Shown piece after piece: positions 11,410 to 20,779 of a stretch of DNA of 64,000 bases. Both the position numbers and the translations under genes were made by a program. Source of the DNA: Epiperipatus broadwayi (Eukaryota; Onychophora; Udeonychophora; Euonychophora; Peripatidae); assembly GCA_028023455.1 (NCBI GenBank), contig JAQFVV010000207.1, forward strand, positions 1 to 64,000, in the 5' to 3' direction. Every line of letters starts with the position of its first letter. Within the stretch, counting starts at the first letter, position 1. The notes under the pieces were generated by a model. That model worked only from the letters and a program-made list of their open reading frames with translations. It searched no databases and was not told the origin of the DNA.

Positions 11410-11597
11410 TGTAACCGGACCCCATACAACCCCTTTATTACATCAGTTGTAACAATTTTCTGATGAGCATGCTGCAGGAAGGAACAATCAATTGGTATTC
11501 TCAGATGCAGATGTTAACGCCCCCTACAACAATATTTCCTGCTCATCAGAGGATGTGGCAACATAGAGGTTAGAAGCATCTAGTTATTTATATGTTT
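11410..11597 (-). repeat. LTR end fragment inside the Ty3 composite
   Basis: These 188 bp match the left edge of both LTRs (1370-1557 and 12789-12976), starting at TGTAACCGGAC. Identity stops abruptly after TTATTTATATGTTT, where the coiled-coil ORF sequence takes over. On the minus strand it is the last ~190 bp of an LTR placed directly after the ORF; it even supplies the ORF stop codon. This looks like the truncated 3' LTR of a short non-autonomous element, or a recombination product. Confidence 0.88.
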
Positions 11598-12461
11598 TTC
11601 ATCTTCTTGAAGATCAGAAGATTTTAATTTTGCTTTATTAGATTTATTTTCATCCATTTGAAACTCTTTTGCTGTGCTTGATATTTCAGTCTCAGCTTCT
11701 GTATATACTGCTTCTTTCTTTTCAATTTTAGAGGTATATTCCACAATCAGAAGTTTTCCTGAAGGTAGACTGACAATTTCAAGATCACCCTTTGTAATTT
11801 CAATTTCTTCCTTTTTAACAATCTCAAATTTTGCTTCATCAGTAATAGGATATTCAATTTGTGATTCCTTTAAAATATCTTTGGTTGGAAATTCCAAAGT
11901 TTCCTCCTCATCCAATTTTTTAGACTGAATTATTTCCTTTATCAACTGGTTGAACTTTTCATTTTGATTTTCCACTGCTTCTATAATTTGTTTTTCTATT
12001 CTTTGGTTTACTTCTATTGCTTGCTTGTTATCTTCTTCTCTCTGTTTGATATCTTCTTCTCTGTGCTTATCTCTTTTTTGGTTATCTTCTTCTCTCTGTT
12101 TGATATCTTCTTCTCTTTGCTTATCTCTTTTTTGGTTATCTTCTTTTTTTTGTTTGATATCATCTTCTCTTTGTTTATCTCTTTTTTGGTTATCTTCTTC
12201 TCTTTGTTTGATATCATCTTCTCTTTGTTTATCTCTTTTGTGGTTATCTTTTTCTCTTTGTTTGATATCATCTTCTCTTTGTTCATCTCTTTTCTTTTGG
12301 TCTGCTTTTATAATTTCCAATAACTGGGCTAACATAGACATCTCCCCTGTTTTCTCTGATTCCTCATATGCTTTGGCTTCTTGTTTATCTTCTTTCTCAG
12401 GAGGATCCTCTATGCTTTCTGTATTCATCATTTTTTTTGTTTTTGATCTGGTTTTCATCAA
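11580..12461 (-). CDS. charged coiled-coil ORF, gag N-terminus-like
   Basis: An uninterrupted 293-codon frame follows the 5' LTR and leader, the position of gag. Residues 1-55 are Lys/Glu-rich. From about residue 58 come five tandem 18-residue units of the type DKQREDDIKQREEDNQKR, predicting a long, highly charged coiled coil. The next part, ENQNEKFNQLIKEI, resembles NEKFEQIIKQVNDQI at the start of the decayed gag near 8700. The rest is acidic without known motifs; there is no capsid domain and no zinc knuckle. The last codons and stop lie in the LTR fragment. I read it as the N-terminal part of a gag fused by deletion to an LTR end, perhaps a non-autonomous TR-GAG-like element. The intact frame suggests youth, or simply that the 54-bp repeat stays open. 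Confidence 0.6.
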   Translation of the reverse strand: MMKTRSKTKKMMNTESIEDPPEKEDKQEAKAYEESEKTGEMSMLAQLLEIIKADQKKRDEQREDDIKQREKDNHKRDKQREDDIKQREEDNQKRDKQREDDIKQKKEDNQKRDKQREEDIKQREEDNQKRDKHREEDIKQREEDNKQAIEVNQRIEKQIIEAVENQNEKFNQLIKEIIQSKKLDEEETLEFPTKDILKESQIEYPITDEAKFEIVKKEEIEITKGDLEIVSLPSGKLLIVEYTSKIEKKEAVYTEAETEISSTAKEFQMDENKSNKAKLKSSDLQEDEKHINN

Positions 12462-12768
12462 TATTTTATTCTAGTTTATTTGTATTTTTTATTTCAACTT
12501 TAATAAGCTTCTCTCTCCATCCACACCATGATTTTACTCCATCTTCTTTGAAATGCCTGTTTCATTCTTTATGCCATTCATTTTTTGTGTTGTTTTTCTT
12601 TTAAACTTTTATTCTTCCATCCTTCCTGAACAAATTACATCACTACATCATATGCACTGTTCATATCACAGAATCGTGATCTGCTTATGCCTATGAGTAG
12701 GCTAGCTAGATCGGACCTCACAGTAGGATGGCAAATTAACTGGCCTATGAGTAGGCTAGCCAGATATG
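12462..12768 (-). other. 5' untranslated leader of the Ty3 element
   Basis: Lies between the primer-binding site and the ORF. It contains an imperfect direct repeat, CCTATGAGTAGGCTAGC at about 12690 and 12744, spaced ~54 bp, which might be a packaging structure. No coding frame of note. Confidence 0.5.
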
Positions 12769-12786
12769 GCCCCATGTTGGGTGCCA
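12769..12786 (-). promoter_or_regulatory. primer-binding site, tRNA-Lys type
   Basis: On the minus strand, two bases after the LTR end (...GTTACA TT), the sequence is TGGCACCCAACATGGGGC. It differs from the known tRNA-Lys(1,2) site TGGCGCCCAACGTGGGGC at two places, both G-to-A at former CpG. The reverse transcriptase would begin minus-strand DNA here. Position and 16/18 match make this firm. Confidence 0.85.
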
Positions 12787-12788
12787 AA

Positions 12789-14477
12789 TGTAACTGGACC
12801 CCATACAACCCCTTTATTACATCGGTCATAACAATTTTCTTATGAGCATGCTGCAGGAAGGAACAATCAATTGGTATTCTCAGATGCAGATGTTAACGCC
12901 CCCTACAACAATATTTCCTGCTCATCAGAGGATGTGGCAACATAGAGGTTAGAAGCATCTTGTTATTTATATGTTTGACTTGGCAAACAGTGCCACTAGA
13001 GCTCAACTTCACCACAACCTTACTTACAAGGGTCTAATTATGCCTGACATAGCTCAGTAGCATGATATTCCTATGAATCAGTTTAATGAATGATGAGTGA
13101 TGCAAAAAGAATAAACAAATGAATAAATAAACAAATAAATAAACAAAGCTGAACAACCGGAGAACTAAAAGTAGTTTTAGATAACAATTATTTTATTTAA
13201 CAATTTATAATGTCTAATTCAAAGTTCCACTCAAGAAATAATGCCTACAAACAGTTTAACTTTGCAATAGTTCATTTTCAAGTCCATTAATGTGGTTTAA
13301 ATTATTTCCACCAAAATCAATGTCCATATGAGTATTAAACATTTCGCAATCTCATATCAATACGCAGAGAAGCATTTAGAAATCATATAATATTTTATTA
13401 CTTTCAGTAATCTGGTTTGGATTATTTCCACAAATTCAATATCCATCTGAGCATTAAAACATTTTGCAAGTCTCATGTTAATACGCAGAGAAGCATTTAA
13501 AAATCATATAATATTTTATTACTTTCTGTAATCTGGTTTGGATTATTTCCACCAATTCAATATCCATCTGAGCATTAAAACATTTTGCAAGTCTCATGTT
13601 AATATGCAGAGAAGCATTTAGAGTTCATATAAGTTTCATATTTATACACATAGAAGCATTTAAAGTTCATATAAGTTTCATATTTATACACAGAGGAGCA
13701 TTTAAAGTTCATATAAGTTTCATATTTATACATAGAATAGCATTTAAAGTTCATATAAGTTTCATATTTATACATAGAGTAGCATTTAAAGTTCATATAA
13801 GTTTCATATTTATACACAGAGAAGCATTTAAAGTTCATATAAGTTTCATATTTATACACAAAGAAGCATTTAAAGTTCATATAAGTTTCATATTTATACA
13901 CAGAGAAGCATTTAATGTTCATATAAAAATTAAGCATTTGTAATTTTATATTCAAATATTTTATAAATAGTTACCTTCCATTTATTCAAGAAAAGAGAAA
14001 AAAAATCATTTCATTTCAATAGCATTATCCGTAAAATCATGATGTGGAATGGAAAATTGAAGCTTTTTTTTAATTTACCCCTTTATCATCACCATTTCTT
14101 TCAATAACGCTTTCTTTTCCATATTTTTTTTAGTGTTAGTAAAAGTTATATTTTAGGATGACAAAAGTCAGAATTGAATAATAAACCTTTTAAAACAAAC
14201 AAAAAAAAAATTCAATCTAATCTGTTGCTCTCTGAATTTTCTTCTCCTTTCTTGCTGAGTCTAATTTGCATACTGACTCATTTTCTAAATGGGGGAGGAA
14301 GGATCTTTTGAAAATATACACATCATTTCAGTGTTAGAAGTTATAAATCAAACTTTTTCAAATTTTCCTGAAAAAAATATCAGATAGACTTTTTCATACG
14401 TTCGCTGTTTTTTAAGATGTGAGGGAAAAATAGTTTTTTAAAATATATATCCATGTGAAACAAGCATGCTTGTTTCA
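12789..14477 (-). repeat. 5' LTR of the Ty3/gypsy element (short copy)
   Basis: Partner of 1370-3626 with the same edges; the primer-binding site lies just beyond its left edge, making it the upstream LTR of a minus-strand element. It has two 121-bp units (13363-13605) and about 7.5 42-bp units (13606-13919). It begins (minus strand) with the same perfect palindrome built on TGAAACAAGC. Near its 3' edge it holds TTCTGATGAGCATGCTGC and, ~80 bp on, TTTCCTGCTCATCAG, which could form a stem. Confidence 0.88.
13363..13919 (-). repeat. tandem arrays of the 5' LTR (2 x 121 bp, ~7.5 x 42 bp)
   Basis: Same units as in the other LTR at lower copy number. The 42-bp part creates false open frames on both strands. 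Confidence 0.9.
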
Positions 14478-14552
14478 ATATAGATGGAGCTTTACTAAAA
14501 TCTCCATACAAGCATTTGTTTACCTAAATGCCAAGAGAGATAGAATTAAATA

Positions 14553-14561
<9 letters not shown>

Positions 14562-14622
<61 letters not shown>
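14562..14622. repeat. (TC)n(TA)n compound microsatellite
   Basis: About 30 bp of TC followed by about 30 bp of TA, between the LTR flank and the first hammerhead-bearing inverted repeat. Confidence 0.97.
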
Positions 14623-14625
<3 letters not shown>

Positions 14626-14774
14626 TTCATGTAAATATTTGAAATACAGTCATTCTTCATATATCTGGAGCCTAATTGTGAATATAGGAGACTTGATTTC
14701 AGACTTTCAAGCACCCATCAACTATCCACACTATCTCATACCACTGATACCCATGACCACACACATGTAGAAAA

Positions 14775-14839
14775 GATAAATAATCACCAATATATGTATT
14801 TCCTGCTAAACCAGCACTCATCAGTTGGTGCAGATTATC
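14775..14839 (-). ncRNA. hammerhead ribozyme candidate, intact core
   Basis: Minus strand. Helix I pairs GATAATC with GATTATT and, after a small internal loop, ACCAA with TTGGT. Core CTGATGA (14824-14818) is followed by helix II TGCT/AGCA with loop GGTTT, then GAAA. A very short helix III (ATA/TAT) follows and the cleavage triplet position UA falls at about 14792-14791, just before TTGGT. Order, spacing and the internal loop in helix I fit a type I hammerhead with a minimal helix III, as reported for Penelope elements and animal retrozymes. One weak point: the first pair of helix II (10.1-11.1) is G-G here, but is G-U in the copies at 15229 and 48871. Confidence 0.72.
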
Positions 14840-15228
14840 ATCTCCCACATATCTATATAATTAGTGTTCAGTTTATATTAAGATAGCAAATCATCATACT
14901 TTAATGTACAGGCTTCATTCTATTCCAACCTCCAACTTTTCAGCCATCCATACCACTAAAAATCTGATGATGAAAAGCCCAAATTCCTCTTCTACATATT
15001 TAAATGGGTATGATCCTATACATGAGGGGTCAGAGTGACTTGAGTTCAACATGGGTATGGCAATAATATTTGCATTAGCATGGCCTTTAGGCTTTTCATC
15101 ATCAGATTTTTAGTGGTATGGCTGACTGAAGAATTGGAGATTGGAGTAGATTGAAATGTGTTCATTAAAGTATGAAGATTTTTTATTTAATATAAACTGA
15201 GCACTGATTATATGTATATGTGAGAGAT

Positions 15229-15293
15229 GATGATCTGGACCAACTAATGTGTGCTGTTTTAGCATGAAATATGCATATTGGTGATTATTTATC
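15229..15293 (+). ncRNA. hammerhead ribozyme relic, right arm of copy 1
   Basis: Inverted partner of 14775-14839. Helix I (ACCAA/TTGGT, and GATGATC with GATTATT) and helix II (GTGCT/AGCAT, loop GTTTT) are kept and GAAA is kept, but the core reads CTAATGT instead of CTGATGA. It should not cleave. Confidence 0.6.
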
Positions 15294-15400
15294 TTTTCTA
15301 CATGTGTGTGCTCATGTTTAACATTGGTATGAGATAGTGTGGATAGTTGATGAGGACTTGAAAGTCTGAGTTCAAATCCCCTATATGTGCTTCATGCATA

Positions 15401-16329
15401 TATTGTTGCCATAAAGTTATAATAAGAGATTTTTTTTAAAAAAAATAATGTAAAAAGAAATTTAATTATATTATTAATTTTAATATTATGTGGGGGTAAG
15501 GGGGGGGCTTCAAGGCAGCAAAGAAATTGTAATTAATTAATTAAAATCAAGTGATGATAAAAGAATGTACAAGTTAAATTATAATTTTGTAATTGTTTAG
15601 AGGAAAAGTTAACAAAAACATGTTATAACTGTAGGGATCAGATAAAATCAAAGACATTAAGAATTTAATTAAAAAAATGCTATTAGTAAAATTTATAAAC
15701 TAGATCAAGGTTTTTTTTAGATAGTAAAGAAAATAATTTTCTCTTTTAAAATTACTTGATCAATTTGAGAACATCTGGATGCCTTTGATTTGAGGGATAT
15801 ATATAGGGGCAACTAAGAAAGAGTGTTACTTCTTGTAGAACTTGTACAGTTCTTATAAAGTTTTTTTTTAAGCTGTTAAATTATGTCACACTATGACAAG
15901 TGAGTAGATCACCACAATTTCTCTGGCCATATCTGGAGGAGCTGAGTATGGATTTTCCTGGTACTATAAAATGCTATGTGATAAAGTCTCTGCTTATAAT
16001 TGATGATCCAAGTTGCTGACATGCTATGACATCACTTACAATAGGAAGCCCCTAGTACAATGTACAGTAGTGACTAGCCAGCCAATATTCAAGCACACTA
16101 CCCCATAGAACTACTGAACTACATGGTGAAGTTCAGCATAGTGTTTGACTATCTACCACAATCTTTTGAAGGTCTGTTAAAATAGTGATTGTTTTAACTT
16201 TATAAATTTAAATTTACCTGTAAACAATTAAAGCCTCTTTAATATTCTCTTTCCTTGCTTAAATAGCTATGTATTAATCATTCTGTAAAATATGTTTCTT
16301 ACTGTATTATTTAGATATTTTATTGAATG
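15401..16329. other. AT-rich intervening DNA
   Basis: No gene, RNA or repeat recognised. 15890-16170 is somewhat less AT-rich (for example near 16020-16140) but has no open frame or known motif. Confidence 0.4.
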
Positions 16330-16478
16330 ATTGCCAACTGGGAAATCCAGTGGTGGTGTGCAGAGAGTGGCACGATCCTAAAAGAAAGATAAAAGAAGCT
16401 TTCTTTATATCTAGAGATGGCGATGCCATCAATAGAAAAGACTCTTGCTACAAAATATCCAAGAAATGGAATGTGTAA
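16330..16478 (+). pseudogene. Penelope-like element, C-terminal end of ORF
   Basis: Open frame to TAA at 16476-16478 with NDCQLGNPVVVCREWH, RKIKEAFFISRD, AINRKDSCYKISKKW, the conserved C-terminal signature of PLE proteins downstream of the GIY-YIG domain (KRKIKEA...INR...ISK.W). The same signature occurs at 58026-58140. Nothing upstream of 16330 aligns, so this is a 5'-truncated insertion, as expected from incomplete target-primed reverse transcription. Confidence 0.75.
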
Positions 16479-16535
16479 TCATTTCATTTGCATAAATTTG
16501 CATCACTCCGAGTCAATTTATTATAGTTTGTAATG

Positions 16536-16577
16536 CGGCTATGATTATGTGGGCTTTGACCCTTGAAAGTGCTTAGC
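16536..16577 (+). ncRNA. hammerhead-like motif after PLE ORF (non-canonical core)
   Basis: GGCT pairs with AGCC; between them lie ATGATTATG, a GGG/CCC stem with loop CTTTGA, then TTGAAAGTG. It has the hammerhead layout (helix I, core, helix II, GAAA) but the core is ATGATTAT rather than CTGATGA. The same core recurs at 57931-57973 and 58537-58578. Confidence 0.4.
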
Positions 16578-18580
16578 CATTTAATAGAATAGATATTAAA
16601 ATAAAAAATAATAATATATATTTTCTTTATTTGTTTTTAGCTTTGTGTGCTTGTGCATGTTAGCACATTTTATATATTTTGATTCATAATTAGCCACAAA
16701 GTATAAACTGTTTGCTTATTGCATTATTTAAAATATTTTCTTATTGTATTTTGACCTATATTTAATTAATTCAATATTAAAGAAGTTCAACTTTTGTAAT
16801 ATACTCAATCTTTTTTAAATTTTTAGATGTATTGTTTAAGAATCAGATGGAGGTAAATTTAGTAAAATATTTCAATGACTAAAATATTTGATGTGATCTA
16901 AAAGAAATCCAGTAATTTGGTCAATTCAAGACATTTAAACCCCTCCTCTCACTGATTCTAATTTGTTTTTTTATTATTTGCTATGTAAATTTGTCTATTT
17001 AAATCTGTTATTTCCAATATGAAATCTGAGCCATTAACACAATTCTGAATGGTTCACAAACAATTTTTTTTTTAAAAAAAAAAAGAAACTGAGTTTAATA
17101 AAATAAAGTTAAAACTTTATTTTCTTTTAAAAGAGACAAGTATATATGTATACTGCATACATGTGATTTAATAACAAGCTTTCAATTTTAAAATAAAATC
17201 TAATCTTCAAAGTTAAAAGCTAAAACTTCATTTTCTGTTTTAAAAAGGGACAAATATATATGTATATTGTATGATATGATAGTTTTTTTCTCTAAAACTT
17301 TTAATTCAATTTAATATATTATCATTGTAAGCTATCGGATCAATATTTCCTTCTATATGCAAGACATATGAAGCAGATCTCCAACTAAGCAGGGAATTTT
17401 TTTTCAGCAGAATTTGTTTTAATATATATATATAATAACTGCATAGGCCCAGATTTAGCCTTAGATAATAGACATTGTAATCTTATGACATGACTATTCA
17501 CTTTTATTTATGTATAAAGATTTAAATTTAAAGCCCAATATGTATTATTTTATATAGATTTAGCATTACTGGGTTGTCTAATTTCATGATTATTCTATAG
17601 TGTTTCTTCATCAGGTGCATATCTCTGCTTTGGAAAATTTCAATAGCTGAGTCCCTTTAGAATATGATGTATGTAAATACAGGAATAGTCCTATTTCAGA
17701 CCCAGTGGACCTTCATTTTGTATCACCAATTGGGCAGTGGACTGTTTCTGTCTGTTGGTGAGATTTATTAATGATTATTGGGAAGATGTTTATTCCTTCC
17801 TACCAGTATCCATGTATTTTATAAAGACTTGTATATGGCCTCATGGATGTAAGCATATTCCAGTCTACTGCATCTGTAGCAACCCAGGATTGCGTTCCTT
17901 TTTTGTGTATAGTTAAGCCTGATATTTCAGCATTCCTGGATCATGATCATGAGAGCTATGTGATCTTCTATTTCAACCATATTTCTTACAGTTAATTCAC
18001 ATGCTTTTCTGGGTATGCTTAATTTAATATCAAGTATCTGCTTAAAAGATATCTGCCCTAGAGATCATCAAATCTACCATCCAAAATTAGTGTTTGTGTG
18101 TATTGAAATTTTTGTATATATGCAATCACAAATTAAATGTCATGTAGTCCTCTATATATATGTTATACTTTGAAAATTTTTGACACGTAATCACTAGTTA
18201 ATGTAATTTCCACTACCACCAATGAGTCTAGTAACCAATTAAGCAGTATTCATTTCTTTTGTTATGTAATTTTATTACTAATAAAGTGTTTGTATCATAT
18301 ATATCTATTGCATTGGGTGTCTTGTTTACTGCAGGAAAGTCATATATTTATAATATAATTCTAAGACTCTCTCTCTCCCTGATCACCAAGTCTAATTAAA
18401 ATGAAGTAGTATGTGGTTGGAATCAATTGTAATAATTTATATCACCCTACTGGTGATTTTGCTGTTGTCAGCTCATTCCGACCGTTACATTAATTATATT
18501 GTTTAACTATTTTTCACTCCTTCTTGCTCCCCCTCTCTATATATATGGAAAACAAAACTTAAATTCTTGCCTATACAACT
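16578..18580. other. AT-rich intervening DNA
   Basis: No gene recognised. 17580-18100 is richer in G+C and in longer non-repetitive words than its surroundings but both strands are closed by stops; it could be an old repeat. 17105-17145 and 17225-17265 share AAAACTT...TTTAAAAGGGACAA-type sequence, a short local duplication. Confidence 0.35.
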
Positions 18581-18672
18581 GCTTTTAATATTTCAAGAAG
18601 AGGACTGGTTTTAATCAAAAAAACAGTGTTGTTTCAGACGAAAACCAATCCTCTGGTTGAAATATTAAAAGC
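18581..18672. repeat. short inverted repeat with hammerhead-like arms
   Basis: Left arm 18581-18612 and right arm 18641-18672 are ~32 bp imperfect inverted copies. The right arm reads AAAACCAATCCTCTGGTT then GAAATATT, preceded by CAGACGA: a hammerhead-like order with helix II AACCA/TGGTT. The same motif occurs at the outer end of the PLE palindrome (28463). Confidence 0.6.
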
Positions 18673-20438
18673 ACGTGTATAGACAGACAAGTCTTTGTAT
18701 TTTCTATTTTTGTTTTGTTATATATATATGTTAGTTAGATTTTATATATTTCTATATTTATGCCAATATAGAAAAAGAAAATCTAAAACAATATAGAAAA
18801 CTTTTTTTTTTTTTATAACAATAAATCAAGCATTCTTCTTCTTTTTTTTTTTTAAAAAAAAATAAATTCGATTTATCATTTTGACTTCATTTATTATCAT
18901 TTTTTTTTCCGTCGCTACCTTAACAAATTCAAGAAATCTTCAATGAGTCGCAGATGTCACAAGATTATGTGGCTTAGATTTTTTTTTTTTTTTACTTTTT
19001 AATATTTGATTACAAATATATCCAGTTTGAGAATATATAACTATTTAGAAGGTTGACAACGTTTTATAGACTCCTGTTTTTCTAATTCTTTTTAATAAGT
19101 TCCTCTAATTTCATCAATTCATCTTTAAAAACTTTCTATTAGATTTATTTAGCAATTCCCATTAAATAATTACTTTTATCTACTGGTTGTTTATTTCATT
19201 TTCTTTCTTATATCAAACACATTTATGTTTTGTAAAGTATTTATTTTATTAGTTTTTCTCTATTTTCAATGTGTTTTGTATTCAAAACGTTTGAATGTTC
19301 AATTGCTTTTCATTTTAAAATTTTTTATTTTATAGGTATTGGTTGTTGAATAAATTGAACGATAATTATTTTAGTTACATGAACATTTTTGCCTTGTGCG
19401 ATTCACTATTTAGTAATATAAACTCCATAATCGTAACATAAAGAAAACATCACATGACCTATATATATATTATTTTTAAGTAGTGAATTTCTTTTTCATA
19501 TTCCACTTGTGCTACCTTGCCGAAACTTGAGTTATCAAAAGATGACAGATTGTAACAATTAATCAATCACTATCCAAAGTCTTCTATCAACTTTACTAGA
19601 TTATTTTTTATCTTATGACTTTAAATCAGGGAGAAGTTTTAAATTTGTATCTAGTTTACCTGTATTTTCTACTTAAATGTAATGTGTAGGCAGAGGTCAT
19701 ATGATATTTTGTCAGTGTTCTAACAATTCTGGATAAGAAATACAGATGTCTGTAATTATTTAAAAGATAAGGTCTCCATAATATATGAATAGTGAACTGG
19801 TGTCAGGTCTGTATAACTATATAAGCAGGTTGACTTACATTCAAAACATTACAATGGTTTTCAACTTCAAGCTGAAAGTTTGATAATAAAAGTTTGCATA
19901 AATGGTGGCTGCTGGAGAAAGATGTACTAGATTAAAATATTTATACATTTAAATCCCAAATTCTTTGCTGGCGTAAGGCAGAAGTTAAAGTCTATTTTGG
20001 GATTATAGAGAGGACAACCCTGAAAAGACATATATTAAACACTACCATGTGAAATTTATTAATTACTCAAACTTACCCAGATAGAAAAATGGGAGAAAAA
20101 ATAGATTCACTATTTTACATACTTGCATAGGTATAGGTGACTTTTTTTGTTTTAATAAATACTGTTTATTATGATAAAATATATTCTGAAATTGATAATC
20201 CATTCACAAACATAATGAGAGTTCCACTTTTATATTATTTTTGCTTTTATTCCATTTATTCATGTTTTCTGTATTAGCAAAATTGCTATAAAGGCCTATT
20301 AATTGAGATTTCAAGTGTTTTGCTAACCAATCAAGTTGTTGTGAACATTTTATGACCAATGATAACAAAAGTCAACATTTTCACAGAATTGTTATAATGA
20401 CAAAAAAAATCATTTGGATGCCTACTTTTATTATTATT
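18673..20438. other. AT-rich intervening DNA
   Basis: Poly-T/poly-A tracts (18800-18990) and no recognisable gene. Some stretches around 19800-20050 look less biased but are closed in all frames. Confidence 0.35.
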
Positions 20439-20481
20439 ATTAATAATAATAATAATAGTAGCAGTAGTAATAGTAGTAGTC

Positions 20482-20523
<42 letters not shown>

Positions 20524-20576
20524 GCAGTAGTAATAGTAGTAGTCATAATAATAATAATTATTATTATTATTATTTA
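20439..20576. repeat. compound (AAT)n/(AGT)n microsatellite, left of LINE
   Basis: AAT repeats interrupted twice by the block AGCAGTAGTAATAGTAGTAG. The same compound pattern recurs at 23742-23860, on the other side of the LINE. Poly-Asn open frames here are artefacts. Confidence 0.93.
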
Positions 20577-20779
20577 GTTAGACGAAGTAGATAAACGTTT
20601 CCAACAAAAGTATAAAAAAATACTGAATTGCCAAAAAACAGTTGCTTAAAACATCACTTGAAAATAATTAATATTCACACCTATCAGGGAAAGCGGACTT
20701 TTTACTCACAAAGTAAGTGATTTATTGCTTATAACTTTTAATTTTTCTAAGCGCTACTCAGACGCTAGATATTGTCAAT

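Larger units (their letters stand above)
1370..14477 (-). mobile_element. composite Ty3/gypsy LTR retrotransposon
   Basis: Two LTRs of one family bound the region (1370-3626 and 12789-14477), both running TG...CA. Read on the minus strand the order is 5' LTR, primer-binding site, coiled-coil ORF, LTR-end fragment, inserted repeat R1, gag remnants, protease, RT, RNase H, integrase, polypurine tract, 3' LTR. The RT-RNase H-integrase order is the Ty3/gypsy order, and no envelope gene is visible. The outer flanks share the 4-mer ATAT (1366-1369 and 14478-14481), a fitting target duplication, although both sites lie in AT-rich DNA and this alone is weak. The internal LTR fragment at 11410-11597 and the two different gag N-terminal regions show this is a composite or rearranged insertion. 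Confidence 0.85.
14680..15400. mobile_element. inverted-repeat element with hammerhead motif in each arm (copy 1)
   Basis: The left part (about 14680-14982) returns as reverse complement at about 15091-15400. Examples are ACCACTAAAAATCTGATGAT against ATCATCAGATTTTTAGTGGT, and GATTTCAGACTTTCAAG against CTTGAAAGTCTGAGTT. The arms enclose a ~110-bp spacer. Each arm contains a hammerhead-like segment (separate entries). A second copy of the whole unit lies at 48235-49025. No coding frame is visible. The arrangement is that of a non-autonomous foldback element; a PLE pseudo-LTR pair or a ribozyme-bearing retrozyme derivative would also fit. Confidence 0.8.

Noticed and set aside
12014-12474. Antisense frames opposite the coiled-coil ORF
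   Set aside because: Shadow frames of the 54-bp repeat; compositionally odd (Leu/Ser/Phe-rich) and without start context or homology.
17600-17640. CTGATGAAGAAAC on the minus strand as a hammerhead
   Set aside because: No helix II between the core and GAAA; no helix I.
20331-20594. Poly-Asn/poly-Ser frames
   Set aside because: Translation of AAT/AGT microsatellite.
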